A stretch of 30,869 nt of DNA from Akkermansiaceae bacterium UBA7890 (lineage in GTDB: Bacteria; Verrucomicrobiota; Verrucomicrobiia; Verrucomicrobiales; Akkermansiaceae), in assembly GCA_002501065.1 (NCBI GenBank), contig DLRK01000049.1, forward strand, positions 47,567 to 78,435, given 5' to 3'. Position 1 is the stretch's first letter, and the number at the start of each line of letters is the position of its first letter. The position numbers and the translations under genes are program-made. This document shows positions 23,592-30,798 of the stretch, in pieces. The notes below the pieces were generated by a model. It was not told the DNA's origin. It ran no database searches and was given only the letters and a program-made list of their open reading frames with translations.

Positions 23592-24461
23592 TCAACCTGC
23601 CGCCTCCACCGCCGTCAACACCTTCACCGCCTGCCAGGCGGCATCCACGTTGTGGACCCGGAAGATCTGGGCCCCGCTCGCCATTCCCGCGGCGAGGAAA
23701 CCGATCGTCCCGGCATCCCGGGCGACCGGATCCTCGATCTCCAACACCTCTCCAATAACGGTCTTGCGAGAGACCGGAAGGAGCACCGGGCGTTCGAACT
23801 GCTGCAACCGGTCCAGCTCCCGCAGGAGACGCAGGTTGTCTTCCCGCTGCTTGGCAAAGTCGATCCCGGGATCAATCACCAGCTGGTCCGGCGAGAGCCC
23901 CTCCGACTGCGCAACAGCCAGCTTGTCCTCGAAGAAACGCTCCAGCTCCTCCATGATGTCATCCCAGGACTGATCGACCCGCTGCACCTTGGGGGGACCC
24001 GCGGTGTGCATCAGCAACAGGGCGGCCCCATGTTCCGCAACCAGGCGGGCATTGCGCCCATCCGGCAATCCGCCCATGTCATTAATCAGTTCCGCCCCCA
24101 GTCCGAGCGCCGCCACCACCACCTCGCTGCGCCAGGTGTTCACCGAGAGCACCGGGGGCCAGACCTGCTCGTCATCCCGCGGTCCCGTCGAGGCAGTCAC
24201 CTCGCCCCACCGCTCGAGAACTCCCCGCAGGCGTGCGCATTCTTCCTCTACCGGGATGGCCGCCCGGTTGGTGCGGGCACTCTCCGCTCCCAGGTCCACG
24301 ATATCCGCCCCCGCCGCCACCTGGGCCCCCGCCTGCCCGAGGGCCTCGTCCACATCCAGCGTTCCGTCACCTGAAAAGGAATCGTCGTTCACGTTCACGA
24401 TCCCCATCACCAGCGGACGCCGCGGAAAGGAAAGAACACGACTGGGAAGGCGCAGGATCAT
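23592..24461 (-). CDS. folP: Dihydropteroate synthase, divergent
   Basis: 289 residues, TIM-barrel DHPS, which joins pABA and 6-hydroxymethyl-dihydropterin diphosphate in folate synthesis. Typical blocks: LVMGIVNVNDDSFSGDG (17-33, N23), INDMGG (N127), VIDPGIDFAKQ (D198), PVSRKTVIGEVL (K233) and RVHNV (R268). Differences from the textbook form: loop 1 reads NVNDDSF where NVTPDSF is usual, loop 2 is ESARTNRAAI instead of ESTRPGA, and the pterin-contact Asp of the usual DTSKPEV segment is N108 (SVNTWRSEV). The other pterin-site residues are kept, so it is probably active, but altered sulfonamide or substrate response is possible. GAGGGGAA precedes the ATG. It follows the SDR gene on the same strand. 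Confidence 0.85.
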   Translation of the reverse strand: MILRLPSRVLSFPRRPLVMGIVNVNDDSFSGDGTLDVDEALGQAGAQVAAGADIVDLGAESARTNRAAIPVEEECARLRGVLERWGEVTASTGPRDDEQVWPPVLSVNTWRSEVVVAALGLGAELINDMGGLPDGRNARLVAEHGAALLLMHTAGPPKVQRVDQSWDDIMEELERFFEDKLAVAQSEGLSPDQLVIDPGIDFAKQREDNLRLLRELDRLQQFERPVLLPVSRKTVIGEVLEIEDPVARDAGTIGFLAAGMASGAQIFRVHNVDAAWQAVKVLTAVEAAG

Positions 24462-24518
24462 TTCCCCTCTTCCCCGGCTTTCAGGCCCAGGGGACCACTT
24501 GTCTGCCTGCTGTTCACT

Positions 24519-25202
24519 TCAGACCGACAGGGACCCTCCATTGTCCCGGGCGCCAAGATTCTCCAGAAACGGCACCGCCCTCTCGGCCCACTCCCCGGGG
24601 TCGGGATACGCGGAAGCTCCTTCGCCCCATGCCGAGCGCAGCATGTCGGTATCGATGACCCCGGGATTCAGGGCAACTGCTGCCACTCCGTCAGGCAACT
24701 CGCAGGAGAGCGCCTGGGTCAGTCCCTCGATGGCCCACTTGGTGGCACAGTAGGGAGCCACCTCCGGCGAGGTGGAACGGCCCCACCCCGAGCTGAAATT
24801 GACCACCACTCCCCTACCCTCCTCAATCATGATGGGGACCGCATGGCGCACCACATTGGCCACGCCCTTGATGTTGACATCCACCACCTGCCCGAATTCC
24901 CCGCTGCTCACCTCCCAGAGCGGAGCCGGCTCGTTGATGAGAGCGGCATTGTTCAGAAGCAGGTCCGGCGCACCTACCTCGCGCCGGGCCGCCGAGCAGA
25001 AGGCCTCCACCTCATCTTCCTCCACCACGTCCACGGAGGCAAAGAAGTGGTTCTCCCCCAGTTCCCCGGCCACCGCCTTCACCCCTCCCGCACTGCGGGC
25101 AAAACCTGCCACCGCCCAGCCCCGCGCCGCGAAGCCCCGCACCATGGCTCGTCCCAGTCCCCGGGAACAGCCGGTAATCCATACGACTTTCTCACTGGCC
25201 AT
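24519..25202 (-). CDS. Short-chain dehydrogenase/reductase
   Basis: 227 residues with the classical SDR Rossmann fold. The cofactor motif TGCSRGLG (10-17) is followed by VDVVEEDEVE (about 58) and the NNAALINEP structural motif. The catalytic residues are Ser in NFSSGWGRS (about 138) and YCATK (Tyr and Lys, near 150), with the NPGVIDTDML end. Substrate cannot be predicted. It lies 57 bases upstream of folP on the same strand and may be co-transcribed with it. One cannot exclude a pteridine-type reductase on that basis, but most such neighbours are generic oxidoreductases. Confidence 0.88.
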   Translation of the reverse strand: MASEKVVWITGCSRGLGRAMVRGFAARGWAVAGFARSAGGVKAVAGELGENHFFASVDVVEEDEVEAFCSAARREVGAPDLLLNNAALINEPAPLWEVSSGEFGQVVDVNIKGVANVVRHAVPIMIEEGRGVVVNFSSGWGRSTSPEVAPYCATKWAIEGLTQALSCELPDGVAAVALNPGVIDTDMLRSAWGEGASAYPDPGEWAERAVPFLENLGARDNGGSLSV

Positions 25203-25538
25203 GGCGCACGCTTAGAGCCTGCCTCCGCGACCCACGAGAAAATTCTTTGGATCGTTTGGGCGCCTTTGGGGAGGAGCGACTCTCCCCTCGATGATCGGGT
25301 ATTTACCCCTGTCACTCCCTGGCAGGGCGCGGGGAACGCACCACGATCTCCTGCCCGGGGTAGCCCGAAAGCTGTAACAAGAAGGCCCTGGGCCATCCTT
25401 CAGACCACTGTATCGGTGAGCCTTCGCCCCCGAACCCCTGATTTCGCAGCATCTTCCGCCTCCGCTCCCTCGAAATTCCTTGACCGGGTGCAGGATCACC
25501 GCTTTTCTCCCCGCCCCGCAACCCCGCCCCTTCCAGCG
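25203..25538. other. Divergent intergenic region upstream of SDR and rpmB
   Basis: 336 bases with no convincing gene. Short reading frames on both strands are Arg/Gly/Pro-rich and not protein-like. I looked for tRNA, SRP RNA, RNase P RNA and cobalamin-riboswitch landmarks and found none in the right order. Promoters for the divergent SDR and rpmB genes are expected here. Confidence 0.5.
25480..25508 (+). promoter_or_regulatory. Possible promoter of rpmB
   Basis: TTGACC (25480-25485) and TTTTCT (25503-25508) are 17 bases apart and about 30 bases upstream of the rpmB ATG. The -35 element is good and the -10 element weak, so the call is tentative. Confidence 0.35.
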
Positions 25539-25805
25539 ATGTCACGAGTCTGCAGCATTAGAGGTTCCCGCCCCCGCATGGGCCGCAAGATCCACCGTTC
25601 CGGATTGGCCAAGAAAAAGGGTGGAATCGGCCGTCACGTGACCAAAACCGTCAAGCGTTCAGTCACCCCCAACCTCAAGAAGAAGAGGGTCTGGGTCCCC
25701 GAGCTGGGGCGCTACGTCAAGGTCAAGGCCAGTTGCAAGGCCTTCAAGACCATTAACAAGAACGGCGCCTACACCACCCTCCGGAAAGCTGGGTTGGTCA
25801 AGTAG
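25539..25805 (+). CDS. rpmB: 50S ribosomal protein L28
   Basis: 88 residues from the ATG at 25539, ten longer than E. coli L28. The start MSRVCSIRGSRPRMGRKI matches the L28 N-terminus (usually RVCxxTGKRP). A lysine-rich middle (GLAKKKGGIGRHVTKTVKR) is an insertion relative to E. coli, and TPNLKKKRVWVPELGRYVKV is the core. It has only one Cys in the N-terminal region, so it is the form without a zinc ribbon. The frame runs open upstream for 690 bases, but that is antisense to the SDR gene. It is a single gene here without its usual partner rpmG. Confidence 0.93.
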   Translation: MSRVCSIRGSRPRMGRKIHRSGLAKKKGGIGRHVTKTVKRSVTPNLKKKRVWVPELGRYVKVKASCKAFKTINKNGAYTTLRKAGLVK

Positions 25806-25935
25806 ATCCATCCGGACGGCGAACGCCTGAAGGGCATGCCCGCCTTCGGGTTCCCACTGTATTCGTGGATCTCCCCACGATCAGGTCGGCATTCCGTTAT
25901 CGCCTCTTCAGGCAATCGATTCCAGGCTCTTCCTC
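25806..25935 (+). other. Gap with two hairpins after rpmB
   Basis: Two hairpins can be drawn here. The first, near 25829-25853, pairs CCTGAAGG with CCTTCGGG (one G-U pair). The second pairs TCGTGG (25863-25868) with CCACGA (25875-25880). Neither has a T tract, so they are not clear terminators. One may act as a processing or termination site for rpmB. Confidence 0.35.
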
Positions 25936-26253
25936 ATGTTATTGTTGAGCACGACTGACACGATTCCCGGTCGGGAAATCATTGCGCATGCCGGAGTGGT
26001 CTGCGGAAACACCGTCCGAGCCAAACACCTCGGCCGCGACATCGCTGCCGGGTTCAAGACCCTGATCGGAGGCGAGGTCGGAGGATACACCGAGATGCTC
26101 GCCGAATCCCGCAATCAGGCGATTGAACGGATGATACAGTCCGCCCAGGAGTTGGGCGCCGACGCCGTTGTCAGCGTGCGCTTCACCACCTCTGCAGTGG
26201 CACAGGGCATGTCGGAGATGCTCGCCTTCGGGACGGCGGTGAAGCTCGCGTAG
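25936..26253 (+). CDS. YbjQ (UPF0145) family protein
   Basis: 105 residues, the usual length for the YbjQ/PF01906 family, once called heavy-metal-binding domain. Hallmarks are the N-terminal STTDTIPGREI, GVVCGNTVRAKHLGRDI and GGEVGGYTEML, then the helix AESRNQAIERM and the ending GADAVVSVRF. Members form a pentameric ring of unknown function. The N-terminal TTDTIPG motif and the Cys at about residue 23 match the family. It lies in the same direction as rpmB, 130 bases after it, and converges with the ATP-grasp-like gene. Confidence 0.9.
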   Translation: MLLLSTTDTIPGREIIAHAGVVCGNTVRAKHLGRDIAAGFKTLIGGEVGGYTEMLAESRNQAIERMIQSAQELGADAVVSVRFTTSAVAQGMSEMLAFGTAVKLA

Positions 26254-26266
26254 CTGATTTGAACGG

Positions 26267-27619
26267 TCAACCGTCCGCCACGCAAACCGTGAGGATGGCA
26301 TCCCTCATTCCGTGGATCTTCTTCTTGTCCGCGGGCGCTATCGCGGCCAGGCACCCCCCAAGGCGGGACCTGCCGTCCTGATCAACGAAATAATACGGAC
26401 AGAGCCGAACCCGCCCCCGCATCGTTTCGATCGCCCCGGTCCGGGGATCATAGTAGGGATGCTCCACCATCCGCGCTTCCTTGAACTCCTGGAGGATCCA
26501 GGGTTGAGAATCGAATTCCTCACAGGCCCGCTCCAGCGCCGCCCTCCACTCCTCCCCGGAGATATCGTGACCGATGACCACTCCGCGACTGCCCCAGGCC
26601 AGCTCACTGAAACCGCTGACCTTGAGCACTAGATGGCGCTTCTTCTGGCTGAAGGCCGCCAGCTGGCTCCACGAATTCACTTCCAGCCGTGGTAAGGCCG
26701 CGTGGGGCGGAAGTGGAGTGGGATCCACGATCCAGCCGTAGGGGATCAGCTCCTGAACCCGCCGCAGATGACTTCCCCTCACCTCGGTCTCCCACACCTC
26801 GCGCAGGGAGGGGGACCACATCAGGGCGAGCCAGAGTTTCTCCTCGAAGTGCGGCTTGAAGGGCGGCGTGAGATCCGGGCGGCGGGCCAGAGAGCGCGCC
26901 GCGGGGATCGACTCCCAATCGAACAGCTCGAAAAAACGGTAAAGCGCGGAAGTCGGGTTTGCGCCGCTGAACTCCTCCGCCGAGCCCGTCCCCCACGGAC
27001 CTCCGCCCAGATCGTTGAGAGCCTCCACCAGCCACTCCATCTCCGGCCGGTAATCTCCTGCCTCCTCTGAAATGAGCACCTCTCCGCCATCCGGCATGAG
27101 GGCGCGAAAGCCCTCCAGCATTCCTGAACCACCCCCCAGAACCTCGAAACCTGCCCCGCTGTAACACTTCGAAAGCCACCCCGTGAGGCCCATCCCTCCC
27201 GGTACCCCGTCCAGTTCGGTGAGCGCAAAGCCATCCTCGGTGAGAAGGAGATCCGGCCGGATGACCCGGGGCGCCGCCTCCCGGAGATCATCCGAGCGCT
27301 GCGCTTCAATCAACCACCCAGGCTTGCCCGCATCCAGCAGTTCGGCAATCCATCCCGGCAGAGTCCCCTTGACGCTGCGGCGATAGATGCGGTCGCATCC
27401 CAGCTGGAACATCCGCAGGGGATGCCCCAGCCGCTCAAGCTGCGCGACATCCGTCCCCGAGAGGCGCACGGGCTCCGGGGAAAAAAGCCAGTCGCGACCC
27501 TCCCGGAAGCCCACCGCCGCGGCGTCACTCATGAAGTCATCCAGCGCCAGTGCCATCCACAGGCCATCTGACCGTGGACCGAGCGGGACTGCAAACAGGA
27601 AACCCGTATCCCGGACCAT
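26267..27619 (-). CDS. ATP-grasp-like protein, unknown role
   Basis: 450 residues, no signal peptide. The middle has RPDLLLTEDGFALTELDGVPGG (about 121-142) and a Gly-rich GGGSGMLEG turn. The C-terminal third has VLKVSGFSELAWGSRGVVIG (331-350), WRAALERACEE, QPWILQEFKEARMVEH (372-387) and VRLCPYYFV (about 404-412). A Lys in a strand, a Gly-rich loop and a hydrophobic-Gln-Glu-Phe strand are the ATP-binding elements of ATP-grasp enzymes. Having the Glu-Leu-Asp segment before them suggests a circularly permuted form like that of glutathionylspermidine synthase-type ligases. This is by pattern only. It would be a carboxylate-amine ligase. It lies upstream of nothing obviously related: ruvA is upstream on the same strand and a YbjQ gene converges. 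Confidence 0.5.
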   Translation of the reverse strand: MVRDTGFLFAVPLGPRSDGLWMALALDDFMSDAAAVGFREGRDWLFSPEPVRLSGTDVAQLERLGHPLRMFQLGCDRIYRRSVKGTLPGWIAELLDAGKPGWLIEAQRSDDLREAAPRVIRPDLLLTEDGFALTELDGVPGGMGLTGWLSKCYSGAGFEVLGGGSGMLEGFRALMPDGGEVLISEEAGDYRPEMEWLVEALNDLGGGPWGTGSAEEFSGANPTSALYRFFELFDWESIPAARSLARRPDLTPPFKPHFEEKLWLALMWSPSLREVWETEVRGSHLRRVQELIPYGWIVDPTPLPPHAALPRLEVNSWSQLAAFSQKKRHLVLKVSGFSELAWGSRGVVIGHDISGEEWRAALERACEEFDSQPWILQEFKEARMVEHPYYDPRTGAIETMRGRVRLCPYYFVDQDGRSRLGGCLAAIAPADKKKIHGMRDAILTVCVADG

Positions 27620-27649
27620 CTCCCGGGTTCATGACAGAAACCTTGAAAC

Positions 27650-28246
27650 TTAACTCAGTCCCCGCAATGCCTCCCGGATGAGATCTTCTGCCGCCATCTC
27701 CGGCTCACGTTCCAGAACCGCCTTAATCGCCTTGCGGGCATCCGCCTGCTTGAACCCCAGAGCCAGGAGTCCCAGCTCGGCATCCCGGGCCGGAGCCCCG
27801 GCCTCGTCACCAGTCCCCCCCACCTGCCACGTCTCCGTCACGCCCACCTTGTCCTTGAGCTCCAGCACAATCCGTTCGGCGGTCTTCGTTCCCAGGCCCT
27901 TGATCGCCGAGAGCCCCTTCACATCCCCCTCCACCACCGCCTGCTTGAAGCGTTCCACGGGCAGGCCGCTCAACACCGCCATGGCGATGGCGGGGCCAAT
28001 CCCGCTCACCCGGTCCACCAGCAGCAGGAAGATGTCACGTTCCTCCGAAGTGGCGAAGCCGTAGAGGGTGTGTGCATTCTCCCGCACATGCAAATGGGTG
28101 AGGAGAGTGATCTCCCCGCCCTCCCGCGGATTCAACCGATCAAAGGACGAAATCGGCACGAAAACCTGATAGCCAACCCCCCCCGCATCCACGACCAAAC
28201 GGCTGGGAAGAGCCTCTACCACCTCGCCTCGCAAGCGTGCGATCAC
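27650..28246 (-). CDS. ruvA: Holliday junction branch migration protein RuvA
   Basis: 198 residues from the GTG at 28246, chosen because it gives the usual RuvA start (VIARLRGEVVEALPSRLVVDAGGVGYQV). A TTG at 28288 would add 14 unrelated residues. Domain I is the OB-fold with GVGYQVFVP. Domain II has the two HhH motifs, VSGIGPAIAMAVLSGL and IKGLGTKTAERIVLELKDK (about 113-135). Domain III is the C-terminal RuvB-binding helix bundle (LGLLALGFKQADARKAIKAV). RuvA tetramers bind Holliday junctions and hold the RuvB motor. No ruvB or ruvC is beside it. It begins next to an AT-rich divergent region that probably carries its promoter. Confidence 0.94.
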   Translation of the reverse strand: MIARLRGEVVEALPSRLVVDAGGVGYQVFVPISSFDRLNPREGGEITLLTHLHVRENAHTLYGFATSEERDIFLLLVDRVSGIGPAIAMAVLSGLPVERFKQAVVEGDVKGLSAIKGLGTKTAERIVLELKDKVGVTETWQVGGTGDEAGAPARDAELGLLALGFKQADARKAIKAVLEREPEMAAEDLIREALRGLS

Positions 28247-28332
28247 TTTAGCACTCTTAATCAAATAATAAGCACACTCCAAGCCCAAAACCCTTTTATA
28301 CTAGGGAATAGTGGGATTAATTCCTAAGTTTG

Positions 28333-28361
28333 TTGAATATTTTACTTGCAAGGAATATGAA
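28333..28361 (+). promoter_or_regulatory. Sigma70-like promoter for the 28428 gene
   Basis: TTGAAT (28333-28338) and TATGAA (28356-28361) are 17 bases apart in the AT-rich divergent region between ruvA and the 28428 gene. This would give a leader of about 60 bases. The region also contains possible promoter elements on the - strand for ruvA. Consensus match only. Confidence 0.45.
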
Positions 28362-28427
28362 AAAAAAGTGAACTGATTTCTTTTTGGTGTCGCACTTGTT
28401 CCAATTTGCTGCTAAGCTATCTTCGCT

Positions 28428-28739
28428 ATGGCTACCACGAAAAGAACGCGCTTCTCACGTCGACTCCCCGATCATGTTACCGATGAACTGGTGAACGTGC
28501 TCGGTGCGGACGATAAGTTCTTCGGTTTCAACGACCTGTTTGAACTCGTCTATGATCGCCTGAAGGAGCGCAACGCAGTGAGCGGTGGAGAAGAGATGCT
28601 CCGCCTCCGCGCCTATGAAAAGCTGCAAAACCTTGTCACTCGCGGCCTCGTCGAGAAGAGTGGAAAGGAATACAAGGGCCTTGAGCGTATCGAAGAAGCT
28701 CACAGCGAGAATATCGCGGCTCAGCAACAGCAGGCGTGA
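28428..28739 (+). CDS. Small winged-helix-like protein, unknown
   Basis: 103 residues. The start MATTKRTRFSRRLPDHVTDEL is basic, followed by helices and a charged pattern (LFELVYDRLKERN, LRLRAYEKLQNLVTRGLVEKSGKEYKGLERI) that resembles a winged helix with a beta-wing (VTRGLVEKSGKEYKG). It ends in an Ala/Gln tail. I cannot name a family. It has its own promoter-like element and a textbook terminator and is read divergently from ruvA, so it looks like a monocistronic and possibly well-expressed gene. DNA binding is inferred from the pattern only. There is no clear Shine-Dalgarno. Confidence 0.68.
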   Translation: MATTKRTRFSRRLPDHVTDELVNVLGADDKFFGFNDLFELVYDRLKERNAVSGGEEMLRLRAYEKLQNLVTRGLVEKSGKEYKGLERIEEAHSENIAAQQQQA

Positions 28740-28789
28740 GTTAGTAAATTCCGCAAATTCGTGCTGGTGAATCCAGCATCCTGTCTTTT

Positions 28790-28829
28790 ACAAACCTGCG
28801 CCGCGCTTCGGTGCAGGTTTGTTTTTTTT
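28790..28829 (+). terminator. Strong intrinsic terminator upstream of nuoA
   Basis: ACAAACCTGC (28790-28799) pairs with GCAGGTTTGT (28813-28822), ten pairs around a 13-base loop, followed by a run of eight T (28822-28829). The nuoA ATG is only eight bases after the last T. A smaller hairpin, TGCTGG/CCAGCA (28762-28778), lies just upstream. Confidence 0.9.
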
Positions 28830-28837
28830 CGTCAGCC

Positions 28838-29209
28838 ATGCTCTCCGATTATCTTCCCGTCCTGATCCAGATCCTGGTCGCGATCGGCTTCTGTGCCTCC
28901 ATGCTGACCGCCAGCGTCATTTTCGGGAAGCTCGGGCGCCCCTCCGGGGTGAAAAACGCTCCCTACGAGTGCGGCATGTTGCCCGTGGGCGAAGGAGCTC
29001 CCCGTTTCAGTGTGAAGTTCTACCTCGTAGCCATGCTTTTCGTGATCTTTGATATCGAAGTTGTCTTCATGTACCCTTGGGCCGTTCAGTTCAAGGAACT
29101 GATCGCCACCAGTGCAATGGCCCTCCTCTCCATGGCCTGCTTTGTGGTGGTCCTGGGGGTGGCCTACCTCTATGTCCTCAAGAAAGGCGCCCTGAACTGG
29201 AAGACCTGA
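28838..29209 (+). CDS. nuoA: NADH-quinone oxidoreductase subunit A
   Basis: 123 residues from the ATG at 28838. A GTG at 28811 would start inside the terminator hairpin. Three membrane segments (about 6-28, 62-82 and 90-112) and the loop NAPYECGMLPVGEGAPRF (about 39-56), which is the conserved Cys loop near the quinone site, identify NuoA. FYLVAMLFVIFDIEVVFMYPWA is the second helix with its conserved Asp/Glu. NuoA is a small membrane subunit of complex I. No other nuo gene is nearby, and the next gene is a Dabb-domain protein. There is no Shine-Dalgarno, and the 5' side is a terminator. Confidence 0.93.
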   Translation: MLSDYLPVLIQILVAIGFCASMLTASVIFGKLGRPSGVKNAPYECGMLPVGEGAPRFSVKFYLVAMLFVIFDIEVVFMYPWAVQFKELIATSAMALLSMACFVVVLGVAYLYVLKKGALNWKT

Positions 29210-29210
29210 A

Positions 29211-29528
29211 ATGATCGCCCATATTCTCCTCTACAAGCTCCGTCGCGATGTGGATGAGACCCGTCTCGAGGAGATGGTGCGCACGACGCGAAGCATTCTC
29301 CTCAAGATCCCCGAAGTCCTCAGTGTGCACTCGGGCCGCAATGTGGAGCAGGGATCGGAGTGGACCTTCTTCGTCTCCTTCGAGGTGGAGAGCCTCGACA
29401 AGCTTGGCATGATCGAGGAGGACGCACGCTTCCTGCGCTTCCTGCGGGATGTCATTGACCCGAACACCGACGCCCGACAGGCCTTCAGTTTCGAGACCGA
29501 TCCCTCCAAGGACCTGCGCTACTCGTAA
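29211..29528 (+). CDS. Dabb (stress-responsive alpha/beta barrel) domain protein
   Basis: 105 residues, the size of a single Dabb domain (PF07876). The family start MIAHILLYKLRRDVDETRLEE is clear, followed by LKIPEVLSVHSGRNVE and the WTFFVSFEVESLDKLGMIEED segment typical of the ferredoxin-like fold. The C-terminal half is less conserved. Functions in the family vary; most members are uncharacterised dimeric proteins. Its ATG is one base after the nuoA stop, so the two are almost certainly co-translated. This link of nuoA with a Dabb protein is unusual to me. It converges with the rhomboid gene, 31 bases apart. Confidence 0.88.
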   Translation: MIAHILLYKLRRDVDETRLEEMVRTTRSILLKIPEVLSVHSGRNVEQGSEWTFFVSFEVESLDKLGMIEEDARFLRFLRDVIDPNTDARQAFSFETDPSKDLRYS

Positions 29529-29559
29529 CCGATCTTCCGGTGTTGCCGGGAAGGAGGTC

Positions 29560-30735
29560 TCAGGACGCCAGCATGAAAGCAACCGCCACCAGGGCGGCAG
29601 CTGACAGGACGACCAGCGATCCTCCCCCAAAAAGGAGGTCCAGCCAGTTGGCGCGAGGACGACGGGCAGAGCGGGACCTGGGAAAGACGATTGCGGCGTA
29701 TAGCATCCCGGCTACCAGACCACCCCCGTGGGCGTAGTTGTCGATGAAACGGTAACCGACGAAACCAACGAGGAAGGTGAGGACAAGAGCCGCGAAGAGC
29801 CGGCGGCGAGTCGGGCGGGGGACGAGACGAGAATGGAGGGTCTCGAACACGAGGAGAAACCCGAGCAGTCCCAGCAATCCCCCGGAGGCGCCCACTGAGT
29901 TTTGATCGGGGAGGAACTGCGCGGTGGCCACTCCCCCGGCCACCATGGCAACAAGAAAAACAAGGGCAAGATGCGGCCAGCCCGCCAGAGCCTCCACCCG
30001 CCGACCGATATACCACAGCCCCGCCACATTAAGGGCCCAGTGTAGAGGATGTCCGTGAAGGAAGGGCGCCGTGAACAGGCGATAAAACTCCCTGTCCTCC
30101 CTGTAGCCACGCTTGTCCAACCCTGCTGCCTCAATCGAGGCCTCCAGTTCCACCCAGATCTGCGCTGCACCACTCACCACCAGAAGACCAATGAGAATCC
30201 AAGTCAGAGGGCTGCGCTGCCGACTCAGCCATCGCTCAAAACGCGCTTCCTGTTCCTCTCCCACGAGGTGTTCCTCATTCAACTCCCATGCGGACCTGCG
30301 ATTCTGCCTGGCATCATACCAGGGAACGAGACCGAGAATAATGAGAAGGATTCCTGCCAGCCCAACCGCCACGGACTCGGTCGGCATGGTGCGATCGGCC
30401 AGACTCGCGTAGAGAGCCCAGAGGAGAACTAGAGAGAATACGAGAGTGTTCCTCCTGGCATCGGACGCATCCACCTCCGCCAAATCGACAAACCGCTGAC
30501 GAAGCGGTTCCAGCAAGTCCTTCACCGCTTCAGGGGGAACCATCTCCTCCCTCTGCGGAGTCCACACCGCTTCCACACTTTCCCGGCTGCTACGCACATG
30601 AGCCCCCAACGCTTCAAGGCTCTCAAATTCGCACCGACGTCCCTTCCGCGAGAGTGCACCAAAGGGGGCATTCTCCGGCTTCTCCGGATAAATGTCCGGC
30701 GACGCCCAGACCGGTTGTTCGGAAGTTTCGGTCAC
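29560..30735 (-). CDS. Rhomboid family intramembrane serine protease with N-terminal cytosolic domain
   Basis: 391 residues with a GTG start. The first 95 residues are soluble and charged. Two hydrophobic segments near 96-112 and 121-140 come next, then a charged linker (about 141-175) before the six-helix rhomboid core. The core shows the HxxxHxxxN helix FLHGHPLHWALNVAG (225-239), the catalytic Ser S284 in VGASGGLLG and the catalytic His H336 in NYAHGGGLVAG. It differs from the rhomboid at 9925-10806 in length and architecture, so they are not recent duplicates. Substrates are unknown; the extra N-terminal domain may recruit them. Confidence 0.9.
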   Translation of the reverse strand: MTETSEQPVWASPDIYPEKPENAPFGALSRKGRRCEFESLEALGAHVRSSRESVEAVWTPQREEMVPPEAVKDLLEPLRQRFVDLAEVDASDARRNTLVFSLVLLWALYASLADRTMPTESVAVGLAGILLIILGLVPWYDARQNRRSAWELNEEHLVGEEQEARFERWLSRQRSPLTWILIGLLVVSGAAQIWVELEASIEAAGLDKRGYREDREFYRLFTAPFLHGHPLHWALNVAGLWYIGRRVEALAGWPHLALVFLVAMVAGGVATAQFLPDQNSVGASGGLLGLLGFLLVFETLHSRLVPRPTRRRLFAALVLTFLVGFVGYRFIDNYAHGGGLVAGMLYAAIVFPRSRSARRPRANWLDLLFGGGSLVVLSAAALVAVAFMLAS

Positions 30736-30798
30736 GCTACTGTATCATGCGGCCTCTTCCCCCGCACGCAATGAGAACGCTGGAGGCCTGGCAACAAC

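Noticed and set aside
24843..25538. Upstream extension of L28 frame
   Set aside because: The extra part lies antisense to the SDR gene and includes non-coding DNA; L28 begins at 25539.
25203..25538. Possible structured RNA or riboswitch ahead of rpmB
   Set aside because: Short motifs such as GACCACTG and CTCCTGCC reminded me of a cobalamin element, but they are not in the right order and no consistent pairing was found.
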